Notes under the pieces: model-generated | Told to the model about the DNA's origin: nothing | Seen by the model: the letters and a program-made list of their open reading frames with translations, nothing else | Database searches by the model: none | NCBI GenBank assembly: GCA_009801085.1 | Contig: VNWV01000001.1 | Coordinates: forward strand, 5,084,001-5,148,000 | DNA from: Lasiodiplodia sp. COLG20 | Taxonomy: Eukaryota > Ascomycota > Dothideomycetes > Botryosphaeriales > Botryosphaeriaceae | Direction of reading: 5' to 3' | Length of the DNA: 64,000 bases | Shown: positions 19,311-32,500 of the stretch, one piece after another | Layout of the letters: every line of letters starts with the position of its first letter | Numbering within the stretch: position 1 is the first letter of the stretch | Translations under genes and position numbers: made by a program

Positions 19311-22011
19311 GCGCAGCGATGGCCGGAACCCCAGGCCGGTGTCTGGGGAGATGGGGGCGGTGTGGGGCAGCTGCACTGAGCAGAAATGGGGACCGACGAA
19401 GATCTTAAGAGTAAGAGTGCGCGTTGCGCGAACGGGTAGAACCGCGTGGCACGCCGTTTCGGCACGACTTTTGATGCCGTTGACTGATTGTTCAGCATCG
19501 AAAGCCGTCTTGAAGCAATTGGTCGTCGTGAGAAGGCATTGGCAAGCAGCGTGTGGCATTGCTGTTATTGCGCCGCGGATCCTGTCCCTCCAGAGACATG
19601 TAAGGCTCGAAATCCCAGTGGTACCAGAAACACTTTTCAGTCGCCTCCTTTTTCTCGGTGGGGCATGACTCGGCGAGCAAGCTGGGCACTGTAAAGTCGC
19701 ACGGTTCGGCTCCACCTGATGCTGTCGCTATACGTGCGCCATGGACCGCTGCGCTGTGACATGTTGTCGGAAACGTCGGATTTGCTGCTGTATCGGAGAC
19801 GGTAGGGCGTCCGACCCCTCACGGCTATACCCCTCATTGTTTTGCCCAGAATGCGGGTGATCCGATGGGATACTATGCTGTCGGCTCTTTCTACCAGCTC
19901 CAGCAACTCGCTCGTCGATGCCTCCCACGCTTGACTCCTACCCTGAACATAGAATGTTTTGGTTACGTCAACGTACCATTAATCGCTCTGCGGCAGCGAT
20001 CTAGGTTCGTCTTCCGTCGTGGCTGAGGTCCGCCCCCCCCCGAGGTGGCGCCGATGGGCGCCGATGGCCCTTGTCTTGTGCGTGCACCCTTCCTGTTTGA
20101 GTAATTTTTGCTTGCTCGACGGACAAATGAGGCGTCGCTTTGCACGCTTCGATGCTCGCTTGACACTCTATCACCTGTCATAACGTCGATTCAGCAGCCT
20201 ATCAGCACATCGAATGACATGGCCTTTCTCAGCAAACTCCACCATACCAAGACCCTGTGTGAAAAGGAGCTTCTCTTTTGACAAGATACTTACGGACCAC
20301 TGTGATTTGCGTCAGTATCACCGTTCCGACAACCAATTGGTTTCGACGAGTCTCCTCTGGGCTTATGACTTTTCGCACTGGCGATATTAAAGTCATTGAC
20401 CTAAAACATCATCAAAGGTGGGATCGCCTTGTTGGATAGGAGTGCATTGCAAAAGTAAGATGAGAAGCGAGGTGGCGTTGTTGCTTCCTGTCAGCTTTTG
20501 GTTCGTCCGCTCAATTCCTTGGCCAGCCACATGCACGAACAAAGCTTGAAAGTAAAAATTCTCTGCAGAGCATGGAAGGGCACTGCGGGTATGACGGGTG
20601 GCGTGATGGTCCGTGTGGCGGTGTAGCTGTAAAGCACCACTTGGCCGAAGTCTTCCGTCTTGGAAGGCCTGGATGCATCTTTGACACCCTCAAAGGTTGA
20701 AGCGTTGTCTCTCCTGGCTCTGGTCCGGTCAATGCGTCTTCTCTTCGCCGCTCTTTCAACAGCACACGGACCTTCAAAAAAGACGTGGCGCTATCATCAC
20801 CAATGCCCGTGCTTCCGAACTTCGGTTGCTGCTAGACATTCCGACAGTTATTGCCGGGTCGAATGCCAAAGTCCATGTCCTTGCAAGTGTCTCGTTTGCA
20901 CTTGAGTGAACTTACAATTTGCACGCATATAGCCCAGGACCACTGAGTTCAACTAGTAGCCTTTATCGCCATAACTTAGATCAGTTCTTCTCTGGCTCTG
21001 ATATCGGCATATCCACTTCGAACCCTGTGCGGATCCTCGTTTCGAGGACGTGGCAAACTGAACAACGGACAAGGCCGGACTGCTGTGCATTCTGCCATGA
21101 GTACCTAGTTGAAGCAATTATCAGGACGTAAATGGGGAATTGAAAACTCTACATTGACATCCAAACGATAGCTTCGACTACTCACATATGTTGCTTTTTT
21201 TTTTACAAAGGAAATTGCTGGGGAATAGTTACCCTTGTTCTCGGACCCTACTGTTCTTCCCACTAGCCTTCAGCTCCAACACTCATTTATAGATTGACTG
21301 GATACAGGGTCATTACGACCCGACATTATAGATTTCCATCTTGACGTAATCCTGAAAGAAGTCGGAGCAGATATGCCCTGATGTACGTCAAACTCCATCT
21401 TTACTGCGTACCATTCAAAATCGTTCCCTTGATTCTGCGAGACATCAGCATGATAACACATGATCTTCTCAAGATGGTTAGACCCGGAGCCAGGACGGCA
21501 GAAGAGCCCTCGCTGAAGCCATGAAATAGGATCAAAAGTTCAAATTTGGTGATGAAGATCTGCACAGGAGTATAAAGGGCTGCGGTCGGACAATATGAGA
21601 GAAAATATTTCCTGGAATTGGTGCGAGTCTTTAATCGCTATAGTTGTCAGTGTTAAATTTCCATTCCCTGTGGATAGATCTCCAAGGCCGCTGTGGGTGT
21701 GTAGCAGCTGTATGTTTCACCATTCAGGTAGAACATCCGCGAGAGAGCCAATCTCCACATGAACTGAGCCCCTCTTGTGAGCAAAAGTAACTTAGTGAAC
21801 AGCCCCTCTCCAAATGGTGTTCCTACGACATGAACACACAAGACCCGTGTAAAACTGCAGAGCCTCGTGGTGTCAGGAAACGACTATTTCCTGCGCCAGC
21901 CGTTTCGGGTGAAGGTCCTGGCTCGAGGGTTCAACTAGCCCCAAACCTGCATGGCTGGAGTTGAAAGACTGAGTAAAAGAGAATGACCGTGCCCCTGCAA
22001 GGGACAACAGC
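19311..22011. other. Gene-poor stretch of 2.7 kb
   Basis: Short ORFs on both strands lack motifs, signal peptides or splice joins. A MITE fragment lies at 21120-21290. Otherwise I see nothing recognisable. Confidence 0.45.
21120..21290. repeat. MITE fragment (degenerate)
   Basis: CTACATTGACATCCAAACGA and TAGCTTCGACTACTCACATATG match the right central arm, followed by a 10-11 nt T-run, then CTTGTTCTCGGACCCTACTG and TTCTTCCCACTAGCC, which match the right flank of copies 2 and 57913-58124. The left part (GGACGTAAATGGGG) is decayed. Confidence 0.55.
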
Positions 22012-22016
22012 AAAAA
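22012..22016 (-). terminator. Pol III terminator of tRNA-Arg
   Basis: TTTTT on the minus strand, five bases after the end of the tRNA. Confidence 0.6.
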
Positions 22017-22020
22017 GAAG

Positions 22021-22092
22021 TGACCACACCAGGGGTCGAACCTGGAATCTCTTGATTCGTAGTCAAGCGCCTTGCCATTGGGCCATGCGGCC
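22021..22092 (-). tRNA. tRNA-Arg(ACG), no intron
   Basis: On the minus strand the acceptor GGCCGCA pairs with TGTGGTC, with A as discriminator (22021). The D arm is GGCCCAATGGCAAGGCG-like, the anticodon arm CTTGACTACGAATCAAG has anticodon ACG, and the T arm CCAGG-TTCGACC-CCTGG is complete. All four helices form and the B box GGTTCGACCCC is intact. It is a useful internal contrast to the interrupted tRNA-Pro at 15339. Confidence 0.95.
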
Positions 22093-23594
22093 AGTACAAC
22101 CTGAAGATGGTTGTTAACTGAGCGACCAAGCGGTGATGCTTGGCTGCTGTTGAAGAGGAAAGTGCACTTGGGACTTATGTACTCATTTCCAGCGGGAAAC
22201 CGGTGGGTCTTGAAAAAGAACACTCGCGGGTGTTGTTGGTGTGGGCGAAGCGATGGATCCGGGCTCTCGCTGAAATTTTTCGAGCCGAGAAAGTACCGGC
22301 ACCAGTTGAGGAATCGAGATCTGACCGTGAAAGCTAGCGCGGACTGCCGCATGTAGATTTGGGTGTCGTTTTCAGTTGGCTTCGAAGTATGCAGTTAGTT
22401 TGTCCAGGTCGCAATACGGTGGAGCTGATTCGAGGATTGGCACAAACGCATATGCTCAAACTCGAAGTCCAGCAAGCAACGATCGTCGACCTTACTGTAA
22501 GTCTCTTCCTCTGAAGGTGGCAGGTTGCTGGTATACTGTGTAGTCTTCGGATAAGTTCTTCTTGGGGTTCGAGCAGCCTGGTACAGCGGGTTGAGAAGAT
22601 CCGAACCTGAACCACCCGTACCGCCAAGGACACTGCGGTCTTCCTACATGGTTAGTTGAAGTAGGTGTCCGGACGTGAACGCGAGGTTCAAACCACTACA
22701 AATACATCCAGACATTAGAATCAGCTACCCCTGAACTCAAGGTGTGGTCGGTTTGGCAAGGTCCATTCGTTTTGCAAGCAGCTGTGCTGGTTGTCCGTTG
22801 GAAAGAGATCGAAGATGAAATACGGAATAAAGGTGTCCGGTACTCTTTCTCTTCAACAAGGAGCAGTGCAGCGTGAAGCAGTCTTAGGAATGACGCGACC
22901 GAATGCGACAACTGTCCAGCGGTGAGCAAGTCCAGGCGCTCTTTCTTGGCGAAATTGCCGGCCAGGCTTACGAATAGCGGGCATTTCTGGATTAAAGACG
23001 ACACTGAAGGCTTTCTCGGGTGACGTGGCACGCGTCGTATTCGATCGCAGCAATGGCTGGCGTAAACAGTGATGTGGATTGAAGGTCCAGAAACATGTCC
23101 AGTCTGCATCATCTTCAAAGCTACTTACTGTTATATCCGGGCAGTCGCGATGTGCGCCATTGAGAAACATGCCGCCGCACGTGGACAGATGGTCCTCGAG
23201 CGATTGGGGGTCCTGGGCGCATTAAGGCGTGGATCCAACGAGTTCCGGGGGACAAACATGGTCGGCAAGCCCGTCGTGGATCCAGCAGACTGGCGTACCG
23301 TCGCATTTCCTGGAGAAGAAGCGGGACAAAGCACAGGCGGCGGGGACAAGCGGATTCGGAGAGCGTCCAGGTGGATTTCAGAGGCGGCAGGGCGGTGACA
23401 CACGGGTGGAGGACAGGGTGTCAGGTAGAGAGAGTGGTGTTTGGAAGCTCGGGCCTGCGGGGGCAGATGCGACCTTGCCTCTTCCAGGGTCAAGCAACAG
23501 CCCGACTCACATGCGTAGGCAATCGCAACGTCCCTCAAACCCTCCGCTAGCAACCATCCATTTCTCCCAAGCCACTCCGTCATCCACCGTAGCC
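22093..23594. other. Intergenic upstream of the BAR-protein gene
   Basis: Contains the repeat at 22648-22735 and then about 850 bp that should hold the BAR-gene promoter. ORFs on both strands (including a 217-codon minus-strand frame at 23131-23784 that runs into the BAR gene) have no motif and are treated as chance frames. Confidence 0.45.
22648..22735. repeat. Arms-only relative of the MITE hairpin
   Basis: GGTTAGTTGAAGTAGGTGTC plus CGGACGTGAACG, then ACAAATACATCCAGACATTA and ATCAGCTACCCC. Same subfamily as 9160-9228. Confidence 0.55.
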
Positions 23595-24923
23595 ATGGAC
23601 AAGTTTCAGGCCTTTGGCAAGAACTTTTCGTACGTCCTTTCCCGCCCGCAGTCTCTGCCCGACCGCGCCCCGGCCTATCCACCCTCGCGTTGCGCCGCTG
23701 CCTATCCGTCCACTCTCCGCTGACCATCGCAGTGCCTCTTTCACTCCCTTTGCTGCTCGCACCCAGCAGTATGTCAAGGAGCAATTGGGCCAGGCTGAGG
23801 ACAAGGTAACCGCCTCCGCCACGCTCCGCCGCCGCGCAAACTCGCTGACCCGCGCCGCCCTCCGCAGACCCAGCTTCCCCCCGACTACATTGAGCTCGAG
23901 AAGCGCGTCGATGCTCTGAAGCAGGTCCACCAGAAGATGCTGCAGGTCACGTACGTCTGCTGACGTTCCGCCCTCGCTGCTCCGCTGACCCCCACCAGCT
24001 CCCAGTACACCAACGAGGCTTACGATTATCCCACCAACATCCGCGAGTCCTTCAACGACCTTGGCCGCACTGTGTCTGAGAAGGTCACCTTGCTCTCTTC
24101 CGCCACCTCTCCTGCCGAGGCCCAGGCTGCCCTGACCGCCCCGCCCTCGGCCAAGCCGCAGCCCAAGACCTTCAGCCACGCAATCGCTCGCGCCTCCCTC
24201 AACAGCTCCACCCTCCTCAGCCAGGACCACGGCAGCTCATCCGACGATCCGCTCGCTACCGCTCTCGAGAAGTATGCCGTCTCTATGGAGAAGGTCGGCG
24301 AGGCTCGTCTCGCCCAGGACGCCCAGATTCAGAGCCGCTTCCTCGCCGGCTGGAGCACGACCCTCAACACGAACATTATGTTTGCTACCCGTGCCCGCAA
24401 GGCTGTTGAGAATGCTCGTCTGAGCCTGGATGCCACCAAGGCCAAGGCCAAGGGCGGTGCATTCCCTCTGCCTGGCGTAAAGAAGGACGGTGATGAGGAG
24501 CACATTTCGGAGGAGGCCCGCGCCCAGATTGAGCAGGCCGAGGATGAGTTTGTTGGCCAGACCGAGGAGGCCGTGGGCGTTATGAAAAACGTGAGGTTTA
24601 AATTATCCTGATTGAAAGCATGGCCGTGCTGACAAGAATTCCCCGATATGCAGGTACTGGACACGCCCGAGCCTCTCCGTAACCTTGCCGACCTCATCGC
24701 CGCCCAGTTGGAGTACCACAAGAGGGCCTACGAAATTTTGAGCGAGCTGGCTCCCGTGGTTGATCAGTTGCAGGTCGAGCAGGAGGTGCGTCCCCGCGAT
24801 TGATCGTGCTTTGACTCGTACATATGCTCTGTTCCTACTTCGCTGCAGCTTTACGAGTCCACAAGTCTAACCTCAGATCGTGACTAATAGGCAAGCTACC
24901 GCAAGAGCCGCGAGGGTGCGTGA
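23595..24923 (+). CDS. GVP36: BAR-domain protein, GVP36-like (6 exons, 315 aa)
   Basis: Exons 23595-23629, 23733-23805, 23868-23950, 23999-24590, 24654-24785 and 24891-24923 (introns 103, 62, 48, 63 and 105 nt). The joined product starts MDKFQAFGKNFSASFTPFAA, continues TQLPPDYIELEKRVDALKQV and YTNEAYDYPTNIRESFNDLG, and ends LEYHKRAYEILSELAPVVDQ then QEASYRKSREGA. Long amphipathic helices with heptad character span nearly the whole protein, as in membrane-curving BAR domains; the middle (about 110-150) is Ala/Pro/Ser-rich. In yeast Gvp36 is a Golgi/endosome-associated BAR protein acting in endocytosis and vacuole organisation. The last intron has an unusual 3' end (TGACTAATAG), chosen because it restores the expected YRKSRE ending. 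Several introns near the start are typical of this family. Confidence 0.88.
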
Positions 24924-27122
24924 GGCATTCGATAGGCTTGCTCCTCCGATTGCTCTCAGGTTGGACTGAGCTTTTCCGCTCTACAACCGCTCAGAACTGG
25001 ATAGATTCTTCACCCGCTAGACTGGCCTCAGCGGACGGAAACCCGGATACGTTCTGGAATGGTCGCTGGCGTGATGGAAGGGGAGACCTTGCTTCTGAGC
25101 AGATACCCCCGCTAGGCGACACGTTCATCATTTTTTGTATAGCGTTGTTTTTCACTTCACCAGTGGACAGCGATCCAAAACTGAAACTTTGCTGACCTGA
25201 CGCCTGCACTTTGATGGTTGCGTGACACTCGTGTGTTCTTCTTGATCTCGGATATGATATACGCGTATTCGTGTTCGGCCAGATAGCACAATCCTCCTTT
25301 AGCAAATCCGACCACGTTGGCCCATCACTTAAAATTTGATCGATGTGCAACCGCACAGACAAGGTGTGCTTAATTCAACCTCCCGCTGCCTGTTCGGCGG
25401 GCATGACATGACCACATCAACAGATCCTCATCAAACAGCATGCCCTTCCTCCACACGTACCAATCATTCGGGAGAAGCGTCTGTGTGCTCAATGCGCCTG
25501 GTTTTGGAAATAGCGAAATAAGGAGTGGCCATCGCTGTGGCTTTACTGCGGAGGAGGGGGCTGAGGAGACCAAAATAGCATAACGAAATAAGATCGACGC
25601 TTGTAGGACGTGCGGCTGCGTGTCCCTCCACCCTGCCCCCCGTGCAAGGCGCACCGGAGGCACCATATCCCGCAACCTAAATGGAGATAGGTGTCCCTGA
25701 CGTCAGGTCGAACATATCCGTGCTCTTCCGCTGTTATGCCTCTAGCTGAACGATGTGCAACCCTTTTTCCTTTTTTCACTTTCTTCCCCCCCGGTGCGTT
25801 CAGGGGCCGTATACCGCGTCTAGCACTTCGTTGCCCTTCATATCTGTCTACAGTATACCCATTTCGCATACAAAGCTGCGGATCGACATACGGCCATTTA
25901 ACTGCTAACGCGATAGCATGAGGCTAAACTGTTCAATTTTACTGCCTTTGAGGGGATACGAAGGAACGGTCGGCCCGTCGGCTTGCTGCGGCTTTCCCGC
26001 TCGTCCACGTTTTTTTGGTCTGGAGAAGGGTTTTTGAACATCGATGCGCAGGCAATCTCGAAGCAATGTAGCTCTCAAGATCGACAAGTAACCAGTGCCC
26101 TGGGATCAAAGAAACAGACTGTTCAGGCCACGTGCTTTTTTCTTGCACTTGACCAATCACGTCGAGGGAAAAACTGGCAGAGAAATTTGTTCATAAAACG
26201 CTTGTTCATGATTGCGCAGTTTTGATTCTTTGAAGTCTGAGCTACAAATGAAATAACCCAAGGAAATGTTAAAATGGTTTTAGTAATACAGTTGTCGAGA
26301 ATTTTTGCTCGCGTGTTTTTCCTCCCAAGACTGAACCAACAAAACGCCTTGGTCCGAATCCCAAATGACCTTTTAGGATTGCATGCGCCCATAATTGGTT
26401 GCCCCAATTGCGTAACTCCAAAATCCCCATTCTTTTCGGCCGTGTGAATAAGTGCCTGCTCGCTTCTTTTCTTTTTTGCCAACACAAAGGAAAAAAAAAA
26501 AAAAGCTGAAGAACTCCTGATCCGCTGAACTCCAAAAATACTCAGAAGAACAAGTAAATCGAAGCATATGCGCGAATTAGACAAGAGTAATGATAACGGG
26601 GCGGGTTTGAGAAAGGACAAGAGTTTACAAAAGGATATTGACCATGTTACATCGAAAAAGAGAAGGCTGAAGTTGATAAGAAAAATGGTAACTCTAGGAG
26701 AGCCATCACTCATCAGTATCAAGGGTGGCGTGCGCGGCACAGCCCGTAGGATCAATATCCAATATCGTTGGTCCAGTCCAAATGCGGAAGGTACGATGAT
26801 TGTGCCGCCGGCTATTTCTCGAATCGCAAAGTGGGTCGTTCTCAGGCCAGGACCCAACTTTGTTTTTCCAGTAGGAAGGTCATCCGAAGAAAGAGCGACT
26901 CGCACATGGTGGAGTTGCCTCATTTCTTCCGTTCTCGACCCACATGTAACGCCGGTCATATGGATATTTTTCGTCAAGAGCTTATCTTGACACGAGCTGC
27001 GATCGGAGGGTGGTAAAAGGGTCACCGACTAGGGCCGTGGCTAGGCCGATAGGGGACTCTTGCAGCCTTGATGCAACGCCCCCCTCCTCACAAACTTGGA
27101 TTGCTGGGTATTGATCCCACAC
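24924..27122. other. Gene-free stretch of 2.2 kb between convergent genes
   Basis: Holds the 3' UTRs of the BAR protein and the Zn2Cys6 regulator. The 26123-27025 minus-strand frame (300 codons) includes an F/A-rich low-complexity block from an A-run at 26489-26504 and has no recognisable domain; I do not accept it. From about 26100 to 26700 the DNA is A+T-richer than its surroundings. Confidence 0.45.
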
Positions 27123-29524
27123 TCAGTGGTCTGAGAATTGAGTGCCCTGAGGGCTGTAGCTCCACCCGTAGTCCGGACTATTCTCGTAGATCATGGCATC
27201 GCCGGCGCCGAAGTCCATGCTGGCAAGCTCCTCGCCAGTAGCGCCGAGGTTGAAAGAGGCAGTCGCAGCCGCGACAGATGCTGAATCATGGCTGGCACTG
27301 CTGCCTTTGCGGTCCTTGACGCTGAGGTTTTCAAAGATTCCGCGCATCTCACGGAGGTCCTGTCTGTTCTGGTCCTTTGGGAAGGTAGCGCGTTCCTCGA
27401 TGAAGCCACGGATCTGGGAGACGATTTCTGGCATGCCTTCGTTGTTTGGTAGCCACCAATACGACACGTCCACATTCCAGGCCTGGCCCAAACCCGCACG
27501 CATGCTCGATGGGTAGATGTATCCTTGGGACTCCACCTTGGCGAACTTGCGCCTGCCCCACGTAATGTGTCTTTCGTCCCTAGGAAGATGGACGACGCCC
27601 ATTCCGAGGGCGGCACTAGCCTCGATGATAATTCCAGGCGGGCTGTTGGGGTACATTTCGAGCGACTCGAACATCTTGCAGATATCATAAGCCATCTTCT
27701 GCACCTCCGGAGTCGGCTCCTTTTCGAAGACGTTGCATAGCTGCATCTTGAACATGAGAGCGATGGCCCAATAGTCGATGAAAACGATGTTCATGGGGAA
27801 CAGCTCATCGCCGTACATGAACTGAGGATCGTACGGATCCACAACATCGTCAGCATCGCGTGGGGAGGACCCGTCGAAACTCGTAATGTGTTTTGTCGCG
27901 TCCGTGAGGGCGGGATCAAGCTGCTCGAGCCATTCGTCGATTCTCTTGTCCAAAGCCATGCATTCGGCGGCGAAAACCTCATCGCTAATCTGGCCTTTCG
28001 CCTTCCTGGAGAACAAACTCGATGAGTCATTGGCGAATAGCCTGCACAAAGATAACCTCTCGTCAAACTTGCAGCCCACATCGTGAGGCTTATCGCGTGT
28101 CTGTTGGGTATAATAGTCGGTGCAGGCCAGAAACCAATCGCGTGCGAGTACTGTTTCATATCCGGACAGGATGCCGCCCATGAGGTCGAAGCGTTGATAC
28201 CAGGTGATGATCCTGCGGAGGGTCTCGTTTTGCATAATTGTTTGAGGCGTGTACATGGACGTGATGATTTCGTACGCGGCTCTTTGATGACCAATAAGGC
28301 TCACCCAATCGCCCAGGTATTCCTATACGGTTCTGTGAGTAAAAAAATGATGGGAGTGGGACCAGGGAATGCAAACCTCGATTGTTGCCAGCTGCAGAAT
28401 GGTGAGAAGAGTGGCAGGCGTCCGCCTCTGGTTGCGTTGCAGCGACATGCGGAGCAGCTGGACGGACCGGTTGTAGTAGCTCAGAAAGTCCGCAATCCTC
28501 CCATTCGGTCTTGCCAACGTGTGGTGGTACGCGGCGAAACCGACAACGGCGTAGAGGAGGTGGTCATTATGCACGGCAATCTCGAGCAAAGTCGTGCGCA
28601 TGAAATCGGCTCCGTCATACTTCAGGCAGTAGTGGTGGCATGTGATGTTGTTTCGGAACCAGTCGAGATAGTAGCGGACGTCGGACGGAAGTTCAGCCCA
28701 GGTGCGTTCCATGGGGGACTTGCGCAGGTTTGATCGACTCGATGTCCGGGATGGCACAGGCCGTGGCTGGGCATGGGGAATTGTGCTTGATCCTTCCGTA
28801 GAGGGAGACGGACTCTTGCCGTGTGTCAGCGAGGGCGTATTGGATGGCTCTCGACTGAGACGGCTTGCGTTCGAAACACTGGTCTGGTGGCTGGCTCCAT
28901 CACCGGGCTCATCCTCATCGGGAATCGAAGGCAACGGCGCCTTTCCTTCGACATCGTCGTCGTCGGCGGACGAATTGCTCTGGGGCGAGGAGCCTTTGGT
29001 CTTGCTACGGCTGGACTTATTTGCTACGGCGGGCTCCGGATAGACGCACTCTCGGTTTCCTTTGCGGCATCCTGCATGGGTGGGCGTCATTAGCAGGGCG
29101 CCACCAAACGGGGCGGAAGATGCATACTTTCACAAATTGGGTGAGTCTCATCACACTGGCGCAGCACGCATGTCAGCCATCTCGGACGATGAAAATGAAA
29201 TGGGTTTTGAAGTCCTACCTTGACTCGTCTGTTTCTGCAAGTGTAGCAACCGCTCCGAGTCCTGCGGTGTTTCACATGCTCGGCGCCAGGAGCGGGCCTC
29301 CGGCGGGCCCTGGAGGAGCCCTGGGCTGGTAGCATTGTCCGGCTGGGGTCGTCAAGGTCGGCGTAGTTCTGGCGGAGGTTCTCGGATGAAAGCGTCTGGA
29401 AAGGCTGCAGGCCGTGGGCGAAGCTGGGCGGAGGATAGCTGTTTTCCATATGCATCATCGGCCGCTGGGGATTGATGGTGAAGTATGGCGGCATGCCGGG
29501 CATGTTGTTGAAGTGGTTGGCCAT
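27123..29524 (-). CDS. Zn2Cys6 transcription factor (4 exons, 742 aa)
   Basis: Exons 29524-29219, 29155-29128, 29071-28377 and 28322-27123; introns 63, 56 and 54 nt. The tiny 28-nt exon 2 completes the binuclear cluster: HRRTRSGCYTCRNRRVKCDE plus THPICERCRKGNRECVYPEP, giving Cys-x2-Cys-x6-Cys-x5-Cys-x2-Cys-x6-Cys from about residue 93 to 120. The basic KHRR before it and a long Ser/Pro/Glu-rich linker (130-230) follow the usual plan. From about residue 240 (ERTWAELPSDVRYYLDWFRN) a helical regulatory domain of the Fungal_trans_2 (DUF3468) type runs to about 660. Nuclear DNA-binding regulator; targets unknown. The last exon join (ATIEEYLGDWVSLIGHQRAA) uses a GTTTGC donor, which is weak. About 7.2 kb without genes lies upstream. 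Confidence 0.92.
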
Positions 29525-32500
29525 GGCTCGAGAGACGGAGGGCGAGATGGAGATGGAGAGCGAGGGACCGTGGAGTGGTGGCGGGGGATTGTCGTCACAA
29601 CGTGACCAGCGGCATCCGGCGCAGAGCAGTCGATGGTGGGCGAGATGTTGACGATGCTGTCGAAGTGTCGTGGCGGATGGAAGAGAGCGGTTCCTTGCCA
29701 GACCCCTCCAGTGTTGGATCGCGGGACGTAATTATGTACCGGCAAGGCGTGTAGAGCTAAGATTAGTGAGGGCCAGGGACGGACGGGCAATCAGTACTGG
29801 CGGGCGGGCTGGCACTGCAGCCCTGCAGCAGTAGCCAGCTCGACCACGGCCGTAAGCGTTGATGCGCGCTCTGATGATGAGCAGCCGTCCGTACTCGTAC
29901 CTGAGCAGCGGGCGTGGGCCCTGCACGCGCTGGGAGCCTTGGGTGGATATTGGATATTGTGGTGCAGGGGAGGGCACTTCGGACAGAGGCCGGGCGTTGC
30001 CGTTTCCGCGCGAGGCCTGCAAATCCTTGGAGCCGTTCAGCACTCTGGCGTTGACAGCAGCGCCGCCCCGCCTTGCCAGGCTTCGAGAACGGCCCCAGCC
30101 CACGCCCTCGCCTTTTTTCGCCGTTCTCATGCGTCAACGCCCGGCACCCTGGGCGCGCATCGCAGCTAGGGGCCGGCACTTGCTCCTGCCCTCCGCCCTC
30201 TGCGCTGCCCGCCTCTGCTGAGCGCGCCCCCGCTGCAGGATCACCACCTCCACCACCGCCGCGGGGCCGCCAGAGCGGCCTCGGCGGCGCGGGCACAGAC
30301 GCAGACAGCAGCGCGGGCACCGACGCAGGCCCCGGGGCTGGGCAGGCAGCGCAGCTGGGCAGCTGGGCAGCTCGCAGGCGGCGCGGCGGACGTGCCCTGA
30401 CCCGGGCTGCTGGCGTATCGTTGCTCTATCGCGGCGCCATCAAGTCGAGACAGGCGGCGGATGAAGGGTGCAGTGCTGGACGGCGGCAAATCTGGGAGGC
30501 GGGCGGGCCAGCAGGCGCCCGGGCGGGCTCTGGCTGCACCGATTCGGCAGCGAGCCCGCTGCATAAACAGCGCCGACGGCCGTGAAGAGCAAATGCGCCG
30601 AGGCCACCAGCGGTAGCGTGCCAGCGCGCGAGCTTCTGGAGCAGCGCAGCCAGGGCGGAACCAGAGCATTATCATCGCTGCGGCCAGGACGCCCTCCTCG
30701 CAGCGCGCTGCAGGGCCGCTGACGGCCGCTGCGGGCTGGCGGGCGCCTGACGGCGGCGACGCGGGCTGTCGGCGTGCGGTGAACGGCGCGCGCGGGCCAC
30801 GGCCACGAGGCGGCGGCGTGGAGAGGTGCTGCTGAGGCTTGAGGCCGGTGGATGTGCGGGCAGGGGCTCAGGCAGGGGCTCCGCCCAAAGCCAAGACGAA
30901 CCATGTTTCGACGACGGCTGCTCTCGCTGCCCGGTGATATCATGCCAAAGGGCCGGACAATCTCGAATTGCTCGGAGATTCAGTCAATGCAGCGCAGATC
31001 TGCAGCATGGAAGCCTCCTCGCCGCCCGCGCCGTGCTCCTGGCCGCCGTGCTGGGACATGCGTGTTCGCGCGCGCTCAGCGTGCTCCGGCGGGCGCGCTG
31101 CAGGCGGTAGGCGCGGTGTGCTGGGCCGGCGTGGGCGGAGACGGCGTGCGTGGGTTCTGCAGCCAACGGTCAAACGCTGTCGCGGATCTGCGTTTCAGCA
31201 GTCAGATCCATGACGGCTGCACGCAACTGCATCCGGGCGCCGCGCTGGAGACGGGCTCCTTGCTCGACCACGTGCGGGCGCAGGCTTCTCCCTGCAATTA
31301 GCAGACGAGTCGCGCGGCCGGCAAATGCCTGGCTCGGGGTCCCCTGCGGAGGCTGGGGGCTATACCTGGGCGTCTAAGATCGCGCGGCCCAGGGATTTGT
31401 ATAGGGAACAACCTTAATGCTGCTGACTCGGCCAATATTGAGAGACGTGCGCGCAACGTTCAGCGGCCGGAGATGTCGGGAGCCCGGCGAAGGCCTCCAG
31501 GCACCTCTCAGATCCCCACCACAGATCCACCGCCAGCCTGCCATCACTCCCGCACCACCACGCCGGATCGCAGGGTTCAGCGCTCACCATGGGCCGACAG
31601 CCTGCCGCATCCGGCTACTCTTAACGAGTTCTCTCCACCACAATCTGGCAGCCAATACTTGCGCCCGCCTGACCGCGCGCCTGGGACCAAGCCGCAGCAC
31701 GCACGCCTTCCGCTGCCATCCGCACAGATGCCCTGCATGTGAGCAGAGCTAAACGGAAGCAATACGGCGAGACTACTGCCTGCTGCCCGTCCCGACCGAC
31801 AGGAGTCGGCTGGCGAATGGCGCGCCGCGAGCACCCCCCGCCTGGCGCAACACTTGCTCCTCCAGCCGCTTGCCCGTCCGGGACGCGCGCGCCTGTCACA
31901 TTATTGCACCACCAGCGTCGTCCGCAATCCTCCAGCCCGCCCCATGCGGAAGGTCTCCGCCTGCAGCATCAGCCGCCCGCTCGTCAGCAGATGGCTTCAC
32001 GACGACGCAGGCCCGCGGCCTCATGAAACCCTAGGCGGGACACGCGCCAAAGAAGACCAACGCGACGTTGATCCGCTGGCCCACTGCCACTCCTCGATTG
32101 CCCGATCACGGCCCGCTGATCAGACCGCACACGTCGCCAGATTCGCGGCGTCAGCGCTTTGGCAAGCCGCCCATAGGCCGCTAGCCCGTCTCCTGGATGG
32201 AATGTGATTGATGGAGCTTTGTTCTTCCCGCTCCCGAGCACAAGCAAGCAAGAAGCAAATGCTCGACAGGGGGAACCTCGTCGCCGATTCTCGCTCGTCA
32301 GCGGGAACAGGCCGCTGACGCCAGAACGCCCCCTGCGGCCACCGATCTCCATCGTGCCCCTAAATTTCTCCTTTGCAAACACACGCACGACAACTTTTTC
32401 CTCCAGTCCGCCAAGCCCCCCGGTCCGCGTGCTCTCGGGCTTGCTGCAGTCTTCCCCACTGAAGGATCCCCCCGATCATGCCACCGCAATCCCGCCAAGC

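Noticed and set aside
23131..23784. 217-codon minus-strand frame across the BAR-gene promoter and first exons
   Set aside because: Low-complexity, no domain, overlaps a well supported spliced gene.
26123..27025. 300-codon minus-strand frame
   Set aside because: Contains a Phe run from a homopolymer, no motif or splice support.
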